Shown here in pieces: positions 54,355 through 63,647 of a stretch of DNA of 64,000 bases. Origin of the DNA: Acidobacteriota bacterium (lineage in GTDB: Bacteria; Acidobacteriota; Vicinamibacteria; Vicinamibacterales; CAVVIG01); assembly GCA_003222395.1 (NCBI GenBank), contig QHWB01000057.1, forward strand, positions 1 through 64,000. The letters run 5' to 3'. Each line of letters begins with the position of its first letter. The first letter of the stretch is position 1. A program made the translations under genes and the position numbers. The notes beneath the pieces were generated by a model. That model made no database searches and was not told the origin of the DNA. It saw only the letters and a list, made by a program, of their open reading frames with translations.

Positions 54355-56850
54355 ATGAAGGATCTGCCCATTGCCGCACGGCTCTATGTCGGAGCCGTTC
54401 TGACGGCAGGCGCCCTCACCATCACGATCTTCGCGCCACGCAGCATCGATAACCTCGTGCTGTTTGCGGCGCTCCTCGGCTTCTCATCGCTTGCCTCGGC
54501 GCTGAAAGTGAGCCTGCCGCTCGCGAGCAGCGGGTCGACGATGTCGGTGTCGTACGCCGTCGATTTCCTGTCGCTGCTGCTCCTCGGCGCGAACCCGACG
54601 ATGGTCGTGGGCGCGGCGAGCGCGTGGAGTCAGTGCACGTTCCGGACGCAGTCGCGATCGGCGCCGTACCGCACGCTCTTCAGCATGGCGTCGCTCGTGC
54701 TCACCGTCAAAGCGGCCGGCACGGTCTACACATGGCTCGGCGGCACTGCGCCCGGCGTGCAGTTCTCGTTCGTCGACATCCCGAAACCGCTCGTCGGCGC
54801 CGCGACGGCGTACTTCGTCTGCAACACCGTGCTCGTCGCGACGGCGATTGGACTATCGACCAAGCAGTCGATCGTCCGCGTGTGGAACGAGAATTTCCTG
54901 TGGAGCGCGCCGGGCTATTTCGTCGGCGCCGGCGCCGCGGCGGTCGCGACGACGGTCGTGTATCACGGCGGGTACTGGTTCGCCGCGCTCGCGGCCGCGC
55001 CGCCGTATCTGATCTACCGCACCTACAAGGTGTACATGGGCCGCATCCACGATCAGCAGCGGCACGTCGCGCAGGTGTCGGACCTGCACCTCGCGACGAT
55101 CGAGGCGCTCGCGCTGGCCATCGACGCGAAGGATCAGACGGCGCAGAGCCACATCCGGCGCGTGCAGGTGTACGCCGCCGGACTCGCGCGCGCGCTCGGC
55201 ATGGCGGAAAACGAGATCCAGGGCGTCAAGACCGCCGCGCTGCTGCATGACATCGGGAAGCTCGCGGTGCCCGAACACATCCTGTCGAAGCCAGGTCCGC
55301 TCACTCAGGAAGAATTCCAGAAGATTCGCATCCATCCGCAGGTCGGCGCGGAGATCATCAGTGGAGTGCCCTTCCCGTACCCGGTGGCGCCCCTCATCCT
55401 CAGCCATCACGAACGATGGGACGGCAAGGGGTATCCTGCCGGCCTGAAAGGCGACGAGATCCCGCTCGGCGCGCGCATCCTCGCCGTCGTCGACTACTTC
55501 GACGCGCTCATGTCGGAGCGCCCCTATCACAAGGCGATGAGCCTCGAGGCTGCGCTCGGCCTCGTCCGGCAGGAAGCCGGCAAGGCGCTCGATCCGCGCG
55601 TCGTGCAGACGTTCGTGGACATGTACTCGGCGCTCGCCGCGGAAGCCGAGTCGAGCCAGGAACCGGCGCGCAAGCTGACGCGTGTGGCCGCGCAGCTGCC
55701 GACAGCCGAACCGGCAGTAGGGCTGGTGCACGACTCGCCCGGACGAACCAACGTGTTCCAGGACATCGCGCTGGCTCACCGCGAGATCTACGCGCTGTAC
55801 GAAATCGCGCAGGCCATGGGCAGCAGCCTCGGCGTGTCGGACACGATGGCCCTGATCTCTTCGAAATTGAGCAACATCGTGCCGTTCTCCTGCTGCGCGC
55901 TGTTCCTGTACAACGACGACACCGAGACGCTGCGTTGCCGCTTCGCGACCGGCGTCGAGTCGGACACGATTCAGCAGCTCACGATTCGCAACGGCCACGG
56001 TCTGACCGGCTGGGTCGCGCGCAATCGCCGCCCGCTCGTCAACGCGCGCCCGAGCGCCGATCTGGAAGCGGCGGGTCAGCCGTCCGATCGCACGACGCTG
56101 CACTCGGCGCTCGTGTGCCCGCTGCTCTTCAACGAACGGTTCATAGGCACCATTTCGGTCTATCACACCGAACCGTCGGTCTACACCGACGACCACCGGC
56201 GCCTGCTCGATCGCATCTCGGAGCAGGCCGCAGCGGTCATCTACAACTCGATGGTCTTCGAACAGACGCAGGAAGATTCGCTCACCGACCCGCTGACGGG
56301 TCTGCCGAACACGCGCTCGATGTTCATGCACCTCACGCGCGAGCTCGCGCGGGCGGAGCGGCTGAAGTCCGAGGTTTCGCTGCTCGTCATGGACCTCGAC
56401 AACTTCAAGGAGATCAACGACACGTTCGGCCACCATGTCGGCGACCGCGCCCTGCGCGACATCGCTACCGTGCTGCGTGCCGGGATCCGGCCGTACGACG
56501 TCTGCGTCCGCTACGCGGGCGACGAATTCATCGTCGTCCTGGCGGGATGCGGCGCCGACGAGGCCGAGCGCAAGCGCCTGGAATTGCAGCGTGCCGTCGA
56601 TGGCCTGCAGTTCGAGGCGCGGCCCGGACAGATGCTGCCGCTGGCCATCAGCGTCGGCGCGGCCGTGTTCCCGCACGACGGCAATACGTACGAAACGCTG
56701 CTGGCGACGGCCGACAGCCGGATGTACCGCGACAAGACTCGCCGCAAGCGCGTCAATGGCGGTCCCGATGCGAGCCGGCACATGCTGCTGCCGATGATCT
56801 CCGCCGTGTCCGAATTGGATCTGCAGAGGGCCGCCGTAGGAGTGCTCTGA
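54355..56850 (+). CDS. membrane HD-GYP / GAF / GGDEF c-di-GMP protein
   Basis: The 831-residue protein has about six or seven N-terminal membrane helices (residues 10-225), an HD-GYP phosphodiesterase with HDIGKLAVP and HHERWDGKGYPAGLKGDEIP, a GAF domain (about 480-630) and a GGDEF domain with DLDNFKEINDTFGHHVGD and RYAGDEFIVVLAG. The GGDEF core reads AGDEF, which some active cyclases tolerate. It could make and degrade c-di-GMP. It follows the sigma-54 activator by 50 bp and may be in its operon. Confidence 0.9.
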   Translation: MKDLPIAARLYVGAVLTAGALTITIFAPRSIDNLVLFAALLGFSSLASALKVSLPLASSGSTMSVSYAVDFLSLLLLGANPTMVVGAASAWSQCTFRTQSRSAPYRTLFSMASLVLTVKAAGTVYTWLGGTAPGVQFSFVDIPKPLVGAATAYFVCNTVLVATAIGLSTKQSIVRVWNENFLWSAPGYFVGAGAAAVATTVVYHGGYWFAALAAAPPYLIYRTYKVYMGRIHDQQRHVAQVSDLHLATIEALALAIDAKDQTAQSHIRRVQVYAAGLARALGMAENEIQGVKTAALLHDIGKLAVPEHILSKPGPLTQEEFQKIRIHPQVGAEIISGVPFPYPVAPLILSHHERWDGKGYPAGLKGDEIPLGARILAVVDYFDALMSERPYHKAMSLEAALGLVRQEAGKALDPRVVQTFVDMYSALAAEAESSQEPARKLTRVAAQLPTAEPAVGLVHDSPGRTNVFQDIALAHREIYALYEIAQAMGSSLGVSDTMALISSKLSNIVPFSCCALFLYNDDTETLRCRFATGVESDTIQQLTIRNGHGLTGWVARNRRPLVNARPSADLEAAGQPSDRTTLHSALVCPLLFNERFIGTISVYHTEPSVYTDDHRRLLDRISEQAAAVIYNSMVFEQTQEDSLTDPLTGLPNTRSMFMHLTRELARAERLKSEVSLLVMDLDNFKEINDTFGHHVGDRALRDIATVLRAGIRPYDVCVRYAGDEFIVVLAGCGADEAERKRLELQRAVDGLQFEARPGQMLPLAISVGAAVFPHDGNTYETLLATADSRMYRDKTRRKRVNGGPDASRHMLLPMISAVSELDLQRAAVGVL

Positions 56851-56859
56851 ACCGCGCGC

Positions 56860-57081
56860 CTACTCGATCCAATCGGGTTTCGTCCCGCTCACACCCGTCC
56901 ACAACAGCGCCAGGCCCGTCGCGCCGCTAATCAGCGCGAGCCCTTCGATCCACCACGCGCTGGCGCGTCCGCTGAATTCAATCCACGCCCCCGGGACCGC
57001 GAGCGCGATCCCGACGGCGGATGCGAGCGCGCGGCGGCGCACGAAGCGCAGCAGCAGTCCTCGCGCCCTGCGGAATAGCAT
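56860..57081 (-). CDS. small two-helix membrane protein, unknown
   Basis: The 73-residue product begins at ATG 57081, with a basic start (FRRARGLLLRFVRRR) and two hydrophobic helices (ALASAVGIALAVPGAWIEF and WIEGLALISGATGLALLW). A longer frame upstream includes a hairpin and is less likely. It is convergent with the HD-GYP gene and may be an incidental small membrane protein. Confidence 0.5.
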   Translation of the reverse strand: MLFRRARGLLLRFVRRRALASAVGIALAVPGAWIEFSGRASAWWIEGLALISGATGLALLWTGVSGTKPDWIE

Positions 57082-57093
57082 TTTCGTATTCGC

Positions 57094-57146
57094 GTGGGGC
57101 CCATCCCCACGCGCTGATGCCCTCGCGCCGTTGCGCTCGGGCATAT
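57094..57146. repeat. REP-like hairpin before the FNR-like gene
   Basis: CGTGGGG (57094-57100), loop CCCAT, CCCCACG (57106-57112) is a perfect 7-bp hairpin; an imperfect ATGCCC...GGGCAT stem (57117-57144) follows. Beyond it a TAGCAT/ATACAA AT-rich stretch just before 57186 may hold a promoter. Confidence 0.6.
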
Positions 57147-57185
57147 CCACGACATAACGTCGCAGCCGGGTAGCATACAAGTTTT

Positions 57186-57887
57186 GTGATCCTCAATCTG
57201 CCGATTCGCGAGGTCCTGCCGGCCACGCCGCGCGCGCACATCGTGCGGCTCGATCTCGACGGTCACCCGTTCGAGTACGCCGCGGGACAGGCGGTGCTCG
57301 TCGGCAACCAGGGATCGGAGACGCGAAAACCGTACTCGATCGCGTGCGCGCCCGAGGATGCGCGACGCGACGGCTGGATCGAGCTGCTCGTCGGCATGGA
57401 CGAAGATCCGCAGGGCGGTCCGCCGTTCACGCTGCGGCGCGGCGTGACGGTTGACGTCGAAGGACCGTTGGGCACCTTCACGTTTCCCGCGGCGCCCGTC
57501 GAAGGACGATTCCTCTTCATCGCAGGCGGCAGCGGCATCGCGCCGCTGCGCGCGATGCTGCGGCACGCGCTGCAGATTCCACACGCGAACGTCGGTCTTC
57601 TCTACAGCGCGCGCACGCCGGACGATTTCGCGTACGAGAGCGAACTGCGCGCCCTGGCCGACGCGGGGCACATCGAGCTGCGTCAGACGGTCACGCGCGC
57701 CGGCGACACGATCGATTGGCGCGGCGCGCGCGGACGCATCGGCCGCGTCGAGCTCGGGCAGCTGGTCCACGACGCGGAGACGCTCTGCTTCGTCTGTGGC
57801 CCGCCGGCACTCGTCGACGAGGTGCCGAAGCTGCTCGAGGAGATCGGCGTCTGCCGGTCGCGTATCAGGATTGAGGAATGGAGCTGA
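57186..57887 (+). CDS. FAD/NAD(P)H oxidoreductase (ferredoxin-reductase-like)
   Basis: This 233-residue flavoprotein has the FNR-type fold: the FAD motif RKPYSIACAPED, GPLGTFTFP, the NAD(P)-binding AGGSGIAPLRAMLRHAL and CFVCGPPALVDEVPKLLEEIGV near the end. It lacks the 2Fe-2S cysteines of PyrK-type subunits. The electron partner is unknown; domain order resembles small FAD reductases of oxygenases. The GTG start precedes MILNLPI; the 3' end overlaps the convergent BON gene by 23 bp. Confidence 0.85.
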   Translation: MILNLPIREVLPATPRAHIVRLDLDGHPFEYAAGQAVLVGNQGSETRKPYSIACAPEDARRDGWIELLVGMDEDPQGGPPFTLRRGVTVDVEGPLGTFTFPAAPVEGRFLFIAGGSGIAPLRAMLRHALQIPHANVGLLYSARTPDDFAYESELRALADAGHIELRQTVTRAGDTIDWRGARGRIGRVELGQLVHDAETLCFVCGPPALVDEVPKLLEEIGVCRSRIRIEEWS

Positions 57888-58176
57888 CCTGCAGCTGCGA
57901 GCGGACGTCGCGCACGCCCTGCACACGCCGCGCGAGATCCATCGCGCGCGCCTCGTCGGACTTCGACTTCACCGAGCCGCTCAGCGTCACGACGCCCTGG
58001 TTGGAGACCACGTCGATCTTGGTCGCCGCGACCTGCGTGTCGTTCAACAGCACCGTCTTGACTCGCGCGGTAATCGATGCGTCGTCGAGCGCACTGCTCG
58101 ACTGCACGCGCGCGGCCTGAGCGCATGCGCCGATCGAAGCGGTCAGCATGAGCATGACGAATGAGCGCTTGAGCAT
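57865..58176 (-). CDS. BON-domain lipoprotein
   Basis: The 103-residue protein has a lipoprotein signal (MLMLTASIGAC) and one BON domain: DDASITARVKTVLLND, KIDVVSNQGVVTLSGSVKSK and LARRVQGVRDVRSQLQV. BON proteins such as OsmY bind membranes and are stress-related. It lies downstream of fabI on the same strand. Confidence 0.85.
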   Translation of the reverse strand: MLKRSFVMLMLTASIGACAQAARVQSSSALDDASITARVKTVLLNDTQVAATKIDVVSNQGVVTLSGSVKSKSDEARAMDLARRVQGVRDVRSQLQVSSIPQS

Positions 58177-58214
58177 GCGGCCTCCCGTTGCCAGTTGGGT
58201 AATTGGGCTGCAAC

Positions 58215-58991
58215 CTAAATGCCGCCGTTGACGTGGAAACCCGCGTCAACCATCACGATCTCACCCGTGACAGCCCGTGACGCCTGACTCAGCAGGAATA
58301 CCGCTGCGTCAGCGACCTCTGACGTATCGACGCCACGCCGCAGCGGCGCCCGATCGCGATACACCTGCAGGATGCTGGAGAATCCGGAAATCCCCGATGC
58401 CGCCAGCGTCTTGATCGCGCCCGCCGAGATCGCGTTGACGCGGATGTTTTTCGGCCCGAGATCGCTCGCAAGATAACGGACCGACGATTCGAGCGCCGCT
58501 TTCGCCACGCCCATCACGTTGTAATTCGGAAACACGCGCTGGCTGCCGATGTAGGTGAGCGTCAGGATGCTGCCGCCGCCGCGCGGTTCCATGAGCGGCA
58601 CGACCGCGCGCGTCAGGGCGACGAGCGAATAGACGCTGACGTCGAGCGCCACGCGGAAGCTCTCGCGCGACGTCTCGACGAACGGATGGCTCAACGCGTC
58701 GGCGGGCGCGAACGCGGCGCCGTGCACCAGGAAATCGAGGCCGCCGAACTCGTGCTGGAGCGTGGCCGCGAGGTCGCCAATCTGCTGATCGCTGGCGACG
58801 TCGCATGGCGCGAGGACGGGATTCTCGAGCGTCGCCGCCAGCTCTCGTACGTTCTCCTCGAGCCGCGCGCTCGGGAATGTGAGTGCCAGGCGCGCTCCCG
58901 CCGCCGCCGCCGCCTGCGCGATCGCCCAGGAGATCGATCGTTTGTTGGCGACGCCAACGATGAGACCGTGTTTACCAGAAAGGTCCGACAT
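58215..58991 (-). CDS. fabI: enoyl-ACP reductase FabI
   Basis: FabI reduces the trans-2-enoyl-ACP at the end of each fatty-acid elongation cycle. The 258-residue SDR protein has the FabI nucleotide start GLIVGVANKRSISWAIAQA, LTYIGSQRVFPNYNVMGVAKAALE with the Tyr-X6-Lys pair, and the substrate loop VRVNAISAGAIKTLAA-like RVNAISAGAIKTLAASGI. It is the direct target of triclosan in related organisms. It is isolated from other fab genes here. Confidence 0.93.
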   Translation of the reverse strand: MSDLSGKHGLIVGVANKRSISWAIAQAAAAAGARLALTFPSARLEENVRELAATLENPVLAPCDVASDQQIGDLAATLQHEFGGLDFLVHGAAFAPADALSHPFVETSRESFRVALDVSVYSLVALTRAVVPLMEPRGGGSILTLTYIGSQRVFPNYNVMGVAKAALESSVRYLASDLGPKNIRVNAISAGAIKTLAASGISGFSSILQVYRDRAPLRRGVDTSEVADAAVFLLSQASRAVTGEIVMVDAGFHVNGGI

Positions 58992-59062
58992 GCTGATAGC
59001 CGAGCGCTGAAAGTTACAGCAGCACCAGCCATCAGCTGTCCGCTGTCACCTATCAGCTCTGG

Positions 59063-59749
59063 TTACTTGGAACGCTTGCGTCCGCCGCCGCCGTGGCGCT
59101 TGGCCGTACGTGAAGGGACGCCCTGCGGCCGCGTGTTGCCGCGCATCGGTCCGCCGAAGCCGCCGTTCGAGCGGTTGTTACCGGAGAAGGACGCGCCGCC
59201 TCGCTGATGGCGCGGCCGGAACCGGTTCGGCCGTCCACCAGGTTGACGGATGGTGAATTCTGGAATCGGACGCGCCGGCGGCTGCTGCCCTTCGGGCCGC
59301 GGCAGCGAGGCGCGAATCAGCGGTCTGTGCACCGGACCTTCATCGTCGTCGCGCGAAACGTCGTCTTCGTCGCCCGCGGCGACCATCGGTTCCGCCTCCG
59401 GCCGTGGATCGATCGGCTCCGACGCCGTTTCCGGTTCCGCGAGCTGCACCGGCTCCGGCAACTCCTTCGACGCGTCCGCGTCGGCCTGGCCGTCGACCGG
59501 TTCGTGGACGACGCGCTTGGGCGCGCCCGCCGCAACCTGCGCGTACAGCGCGCTGGGCGTATCGGACTTCTTCCGCTGGCGCGGAACCTTGGCGTGCTTG
59601 TATTCGTGCTCGGCGTCGCAGGTCGTACACCGCGTCTGCTTCACATCGGGGCCGACCATCGCAACGACTGCGTGGTTCGTCACGCGGCGTTCGCGAGGAC
59701 AATAATCGTCCAGAATGTCACCAAGCCGAAGCTGGCGCTGTTGCATCAA
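59063..59749 (-). CDS. zinc-ribbon, Arg/Gly-rich protein of unknown function
   Basis: The 228-residue product has an N-terminal conserved-looking LGDILDDYCPRERRVTNHAVVAMVG and a CTTCDAEH zinc-ribbon-like pair (about residues 41-44), an acidic/proline-rich middle and an Arg/Gly/Asn-rich C-terminus (RGGASFSGNNRSNGGFGGPM; RHGGGGRKRSK) like RNA-binding tails. No family is recognised. A nucleic-acid-binding role is inferred from composition only. Confidence 0.65.
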   Translation of the reverse strand: MMQQRQLRLGDILDDYCPRERRVTNHAVVAMVGPDVKQTRCTTCDAEHEYKHAKVPRQRKKSDTPSALYAQVAAGAPKRVVHEPVDGQADADASKELPEPVQLAEPETASEPIDPRPEAEPMVAAGDEDDVSRDDDEGPVHRPLIRASLPRPEGQQPPARPIPEFTIRQPGGRPNRFRPRHQRGGASFSGNNRSNGGFGGPMRGNTRPQGVPSRTAKRHGGGGRKRSK

Positions 59750-59798
59750 ATCTCCCGACGAACCGCTGGCTGGGAATGGGGATGCCGAAAGGCGGTGG

Positions 59799-61181
59799 TC
59801 ATCTTAGCACAGCAGTGAGCCACACGCGAATTTCACGCAACCGGCCGTCGACCGCGGCCGGCGCTGTCGACTGAGGGGTCCGTTTGGCGGCAACCGATAC
59901 ACGGGGCGTCATCCGCGCGACGATATCCGCCTCGAACCAGTCGCTGGCGGCGCGCCAGTCGTCGAGCGACAAGGACGCGAAATCCCGTTTCTCCGCAGCG
60001 AGCTGGCGTACCAGGGCGCCCACGATTTCGTGGGCCCGGCGGAAAGGGACCCCGCGGCCGACCAGGTAATCGGCGACATCGGTCGCGAGGAGCAAGCCCG
60101 ATGCCGCCGACGCGGCGCGATCGCGGTTCAGCGCCAGCCCGTCGATGACCGATTGCGCCATCGCCAGACAGCCCGTGAGGGTATCTTCGGCGTCGAAGAC
60201 GCCTTCTTTGTCTTCCTGTAGATCCTTGTTGTAGCCGGTCGGAAGGCCCTTCATCGTGGTCATCAAGGCGATCAGATGGCCAAATGTCCGGCCCGCCTTG
60301 CCTCGCACCAGCTCCAGCGGATCCGGATTCTTCTTCTGCGGCATCATGCTGCTGCCGGTGCTCAGGGCGTCGGACATCTCGAAGAACCGGTATTCGTCGC
60401 CGCAGAGAATGATGAGGTCTTCGGCGATCCGGCTCAGATGGACCATCGTCATCGCGCACGCGTAGAGAAACGTGGCGGCGAAATCGCGATCCGACGACGC
60501 GTCGATGCTGTTGGCCACGACGCGCGAGAACCCGAGCTCGCGCGCAAGGAACTCGACGTCGATCTCGTACGCCGTGCCGGCGACGGCGCCGCTGCCGAGC
60601 GGCAGGGCATCGCTTTCCTGCCGGGCCTGGTCGAAGCGCGCGTAATCGCGCTGCAGCGGAGCCGCGTGCGACAGAAGGAAGTGCGAGACGAGGACGGGCT
60701 GCGCCGGTCTGAAATGCGTGAACGACGGCATCAACCCGTCGCCGGCAGCTTCGGCCTGCCGCACGAGCGCGCCCACGACGGCGGCGACCGCGCGCTGCAG
60801 TTCGGGGATACGGCGACGCAGATAGAGCCGGAGATCGAGCGAGACCTGCTCGTTGCGCGAGCGCCCGGTATGCAGGCGCCGTCCCGCGTCGCCGAGGCGC
60901 TCGACGAGCAGCCGTTCGATGAAGCTGTGCACATCTTCGTCCGGGCCGTTCACGAACGACGGATCGGATCGACCCTGTTCGAGAATCGTCTTCAGAGCGT
61001 CTTCGATGCGCCGCGCGTCATCGTCGGCGAGCACGCCGGCCTTCGCGAGCGCGCGCGCCCACGCCAGGCTGCCGGTCACGTCGTCTTCGAACAGCCGCCG
61101 ATCGAACCGAAACGACGCGCCGAACGAGAACGCCGCCGCATCGGGTGCGCCGTCAAACCGGCCCGACCACAATGCTGTCAT
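59799..61181 (-). CDS. argH: argininosuccinate lyase ArgH
   Basis: ArgH splits argininosuccinate to arginine and fumarate. The 460-residue protein has ALWSGRFDG, DEDVHSFIERLLVERLG, HTGRSRNEQVSLDLRL, TPAQP-equivalent FRPAQPVLVSHFLL and the signature GSSMMPQKKNPDPLELVRGK, in which the Ser/Lys catalytic loop lies. The start at ATG 61181 overlaps the ArgG-like stop by ATGA. It is complete and looks active. Confidence 0.95.
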   Translation of the reverse strand: MTALWSGRFDGAPDAAAFSFGASFRFDRRLFEDDVTGSLAWARALAKAGVLADDDARRIEDALKTILEQGRSDPSFVNGPDEDVHSFIERLLVERLGDAGRRLHTGRSRNEQVSLDLRLYLRRRIPELQRAVAAVVGALVRQAEAAGDGLMPSFTHFRPAQPVLVSHFLLSHAAPLQRDYARFDQARQESDALPLGSGAVAGTAYEIDVEFLARELGFSRVVANSIDASSDRDFAATFLYACAMTMVHLSRIAEDLIILCGDEYRFFEMSDALSTGSSMMPQKKNPDPLELVRGKAGRTFGHLIALMTTMKGLPTGYNKDLQEDKEGVFDAEDTLTGCLAMAQSVIDGLALNRDRAASAASGLLLATDVADYLVGRGVPFRRAHEIVGALVRQLAAEKRDFASLSLDDWRAASDWFEADIVARMTPRVSVAAKRTPQSTAPAAVDGRLREIRVWLTAVLR

Positions 61182-62077
61182 CGGGACAACCGCGAAGAGG
61201 CGAGAAGCTCTGACCTCCGACCTCTGAGCTCCAAGTTGCGCCGCTCGACGATCTCGCACGCACCTCTGAACAGCTTCAGGCGAGCGATGCCGGAAACGCG
61301 CTCCTGCGCGCGCGCGACGTTCGCGTCCAGCGCCTCGCGTTCGGAGGTGAACCAGTCCCCGGACTCGATGACGTCGGCGTATCGACGACTCAGATGTTCG
61401 TCGGCGGCCTGCGCTTCGACCGCCCGGTGCGCGGCGCTCAGCACGGTGGCAGCCGGCGTTTCCAGGCCGTGACAACGGCCGACGCCGTGCGCGGCGGCGA
61501 TGATGTCGAGGCTGCCGACCAGATCGAGCAGCGGCATCGGAATGGCATTGATCGCCACGGGCGACCCGCGCTCGAAGGCGAGCTCGACGAACGCCGGCTC
61601 GCTCGGGTACTCAGCAGCCGATCGCGAGCGCGCGGGTTGGTCGGCGCGGCCGGCGCGCGGCACGGCCACGACGGCGAAGTGAGGTTTCAGCGCGCGGACG
61701 GCGGTGGCGATCCGCGCATCGCTCGCCGCGCACGCGTGCGCGACGGTCGTCGTTTGTTCGATCTCGGCGATCTCGACCAGCTTCCGCGCAAGGAGCGGAC
61801 GACTCAGCGCGCCGACGAGCGATCGTCCCTCGACCAGCAGCGCATCCGCTCTCAGCGCGCGGAGGAAGTACTCGCGGGCGAACTCTTCGTAGACGTCGAG
61901 CACGTGGGCCCGCGACGCGCCCATCCCGAGCGCGCGGTCGCGAACGGCTTCGAGACGCCGCCCCTGCCCGAGGTCGAGCGTCAGCGTGACGACCTCGGCG
62001 GCATGAACGTCGGCGAGCCACTCGATCGCGTGCGAAGTATCGGGGCTGCCGGAATACGCGAGCGCGATCCGTGTCAT
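61178..62077 (-). CDS. truncated, degenerate argininosuccinate-synthase-like protein
   Basis: The 299-residue product aligns along argininosuccinate synthase: AYSGSPDTSHAIEWLAD at the P-loop, LDLGQGRRLEAVRDRA, SRPLLARKLVEIAE, VELAFERGSPVAINAIPM and HGVGRCHGLETPA. It is about 100 residues shorter than normal ArgG (about 400). The GATGKGNDQVRFE block reads ACAASDARIATAV, the segment equivalent to YSVDANLWGRS is missing and the ENR...KSR...YE block is collapsed. ATP-site residues and substrate contacts are therefore lost. It is coupled to argR and argH by ATGA. Confidence 0.82.
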   Translation of the reverse strand: MTRIALAYSGSPDTSHAIEWLADVHAAEVVTLTLDLGQGRRLEAVRDRALGMGASRAHVLDVYEEFAREYFLRALRADALLVEGRSLVGALSRPLLARKLVEIAEIEQTTTVAHACAASDARIATAVRALKPHFAVVAVPRAGRADQPARSRSAAEYPSEPAFVELAFERGSPVAINAIPMPLLDLVGSLDIIAAAHGVGRCHGLETPAATVLSAAHRAVEAQAADEHLSRRYADVIESGDWFTSEREALDANVARAQERVSGIARLKLFRGACEIVERRNLELRGRRSELLASSRLSR

Positions 62078-62526
62078 TCGGCGGTGAAATCCTTCAAGCG
62101 TCTTGCCAGCGTCGCCGCGCTGCGCGCGCCGCGCGCCACGACGAGAATCGTGTCGTCGCCCCCAATCGTGCCGACGACCTCGGGCAGCTGCGCGCGGTCG
62201 AGCGCAATCGCGAGCGGCTGTGCCTGGCCGGCGTCGGTACGGATGACCACGAGCTGCTGCACCCGCTCGACGCGCCGCAGGAACTCGGCGGCAGCCCGCT
62301 CGAGCGCCGTCAGCGCCGTCTCCGGATTCGGCGCCTCGACGCCCGGCCGCTGGTACGCGCCGTCGCCGGCGCGCTTCACGAGGCCGAGCTCCTTGATGTC
62401 GCGCGAGATCGTCGCCTGCGTCGCCTCGAAGCCGCGCTGATGCAGCCGCTTTCGCAGCGATTCCTGGCTGTGCAGCGCCTCGTGATCGATGAGTTCCAGG
62501 AGCACGGTCTGGCGGCGCGCTTTCAT
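62074..62526 (-). CDS. argR: arginine repressor ArgR
   Basis: ArgR is the arginine-responsive hexameric repressor of arginine biosynthesis. The 150-residue protein has the winged helix (RRQTVLLELIDHEALHSQES; RGFEATQATISRDIKELGLVKR) and the arginine-binding GTIGGDDTILVVARG. It is divergent from argC across a 74-bp AT-rich region that should hold operators. It is coupled to the argG-like gene by ATGA. Confidence 0.93.
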   Translation of the reverse strand: MKARRQTVLLELIDHEALHSQESLRKRLHQRGFEATQATISRDIKELGLVKRAGDGAYQRPGVEAPNPETALTALERAAAEFLRRVERVQQLVVIRTDAGQAQPLAIALDRAQLPEVVGTIGGDDTILVVARGARSAATLARRLKDFTAE

Positions 62527-62600
62527 GCAGGAGACGATGATGAGTATACATCGATTTTTGTTGATTGAACTGCGATCAGCGTGTATATCTATGCTTTCCG
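62527..62600. promoter_or_regulatory. argR-argC intergenic region with candidate ARG boxes
   Basis: An AT-rich stretch in a GC-rich genome contains TATACA (62545-62550) and its reverse complement TGTATA (62582-62587), plus a CTATGC-N8-GCATAG dyad across the argC start. These are plausible ArgR half-sites and divergent promoters, though none is a close match to the E. coli ARG box. Confidence 0.5.
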
Positions 62601-63647
62601 ATGCATAGTGTCGCGCACCCCGCGCCAGCCGCTTCCGACGACGCTGCCGGCGCCGCGCTCACGCGGGTCGCCGTCGCCGGCGCGACCGGTTACACCGGCC
62701 AGGAGCTGCTGCGCCTGCTGTCGCGCCATCCGACGGTCCGCCTCACGGCCGCCATGTCGTCGGGGACGACCGCCGCGTCGGCGCGCAGGCTGCCGGCGTT
62801 GACGCGGCTGTGGAGCGGTTCGGTGACGCCGCTGTCGCCCGAGACCCTCAGGAACGACGCCGACCTGGTGTTCCTCGCGCTGCCCGACACGGCCGCGGCG
62901 GAACTCGCGCCGGCGCTCGTCGACGCCGGCGTCCGCGTCGTGGATCTCTCCGGCGCGTTCCGGCTGCGTGCCGACGAAGTGCGCGCGCGGTGGTATCCCG
63001 AAACGCATCGGCTTCCCGCCGGCGTCGCGTACGGGCTCACCGAACGCGAGCGCGGCGCCGTCATGCGCGCGCAGCTCGTCGCGAACCCCGGGTGCTATCC
63101 GACGGCCGCGCTCCTGGCTATCGCGCCGCTCGTCGAGGCCGGCCTGCTGCTGCCGACCGCCGACGTCATCGTCGACGCGAAATCGGGCGTGTCGGGCGCC
63201 GGCAAGACGCCGTCCGAGCGGACGCATTTTTCCGAGTGCCACGCCAGCGTGTCGGCGTACGGCGTGTTCAACCACCGGCACGGCGCCGAAATCGAACAAG
63301 GCGTCGGCCGTCAGGTGACGTTCACCCCGCATCTCGTTCCGCTCGACCGCGGCATTCTCGCGACGATCTACCTCCGCGTCGCGCCCGGAACCACCGAAGA
63401 CGCGCTCGCCGACGTGTACGAACGGGCGTATGCCGGCACGACGTTCGTCAGGCTCGTCGGGTCGTCTCTGCCCGAGATCAAACACGTCGCCCACACGAAC
63501 TTCTGCGATATCGGATGGCGCGTCGACGACTCGGGCCGCGCGGTTCTCGTGTCGGTCATCGACAACCTGCTGAAGGGCGCATCCGGCCAGGCGGTGCAGA
63601 ACATGAACGTGATGCTGGGGATCGACGAGAGGACCGGGTTGTTGTGA
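62601..63647 (+). CDS. argC: N-acetyl-gamma-glutamyl-phosphate reductase ArgC
   Basis: ArgC reduces N-acetylglutamyl phosphate to the semialdehyde. The protein (about 348 residues from ATG 62601) has the NADP loop VAVAGATGYTGQELLRLL, the catalytic NPGCYPTAALLAI, KSGVSGAGKTPSE and HLVPLDRGILATIYL. An earlier in-frame ATG (62565) lies within the promoter region. It is followed by argB with a GTGA overlap. Confidence 0.94.
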   Translation: MHSVAHPAPAASDDAAGAALTRVAVAGATGYTGQELLRLLSRHPTVRLTAAMSSGTTAASARRLPALTRLWSGSVTPLSPETLRNDADLVFLALPDTAAAELAPALVDAGVRVVDLSGAFRLRADEVRARWYPETHRLPAGVAYGLTERERGAVMRAQLVANPGCYPTAALLAIAPLVEAGLLLPTADVIVDAKSGVSGAGKTPSERTHFSECHASVSAYGVFNHRHGAEIEQGVGRQVTFTPHLVPLDRGILATIYLRVAPGTTEDALADVYERAYAGTTFVRLVGSSLPEIKHVAHTNFCDIGWRVDDSGRAVLVSVIDNLLKGASGQAVQNMNVMLGIDERTGLL

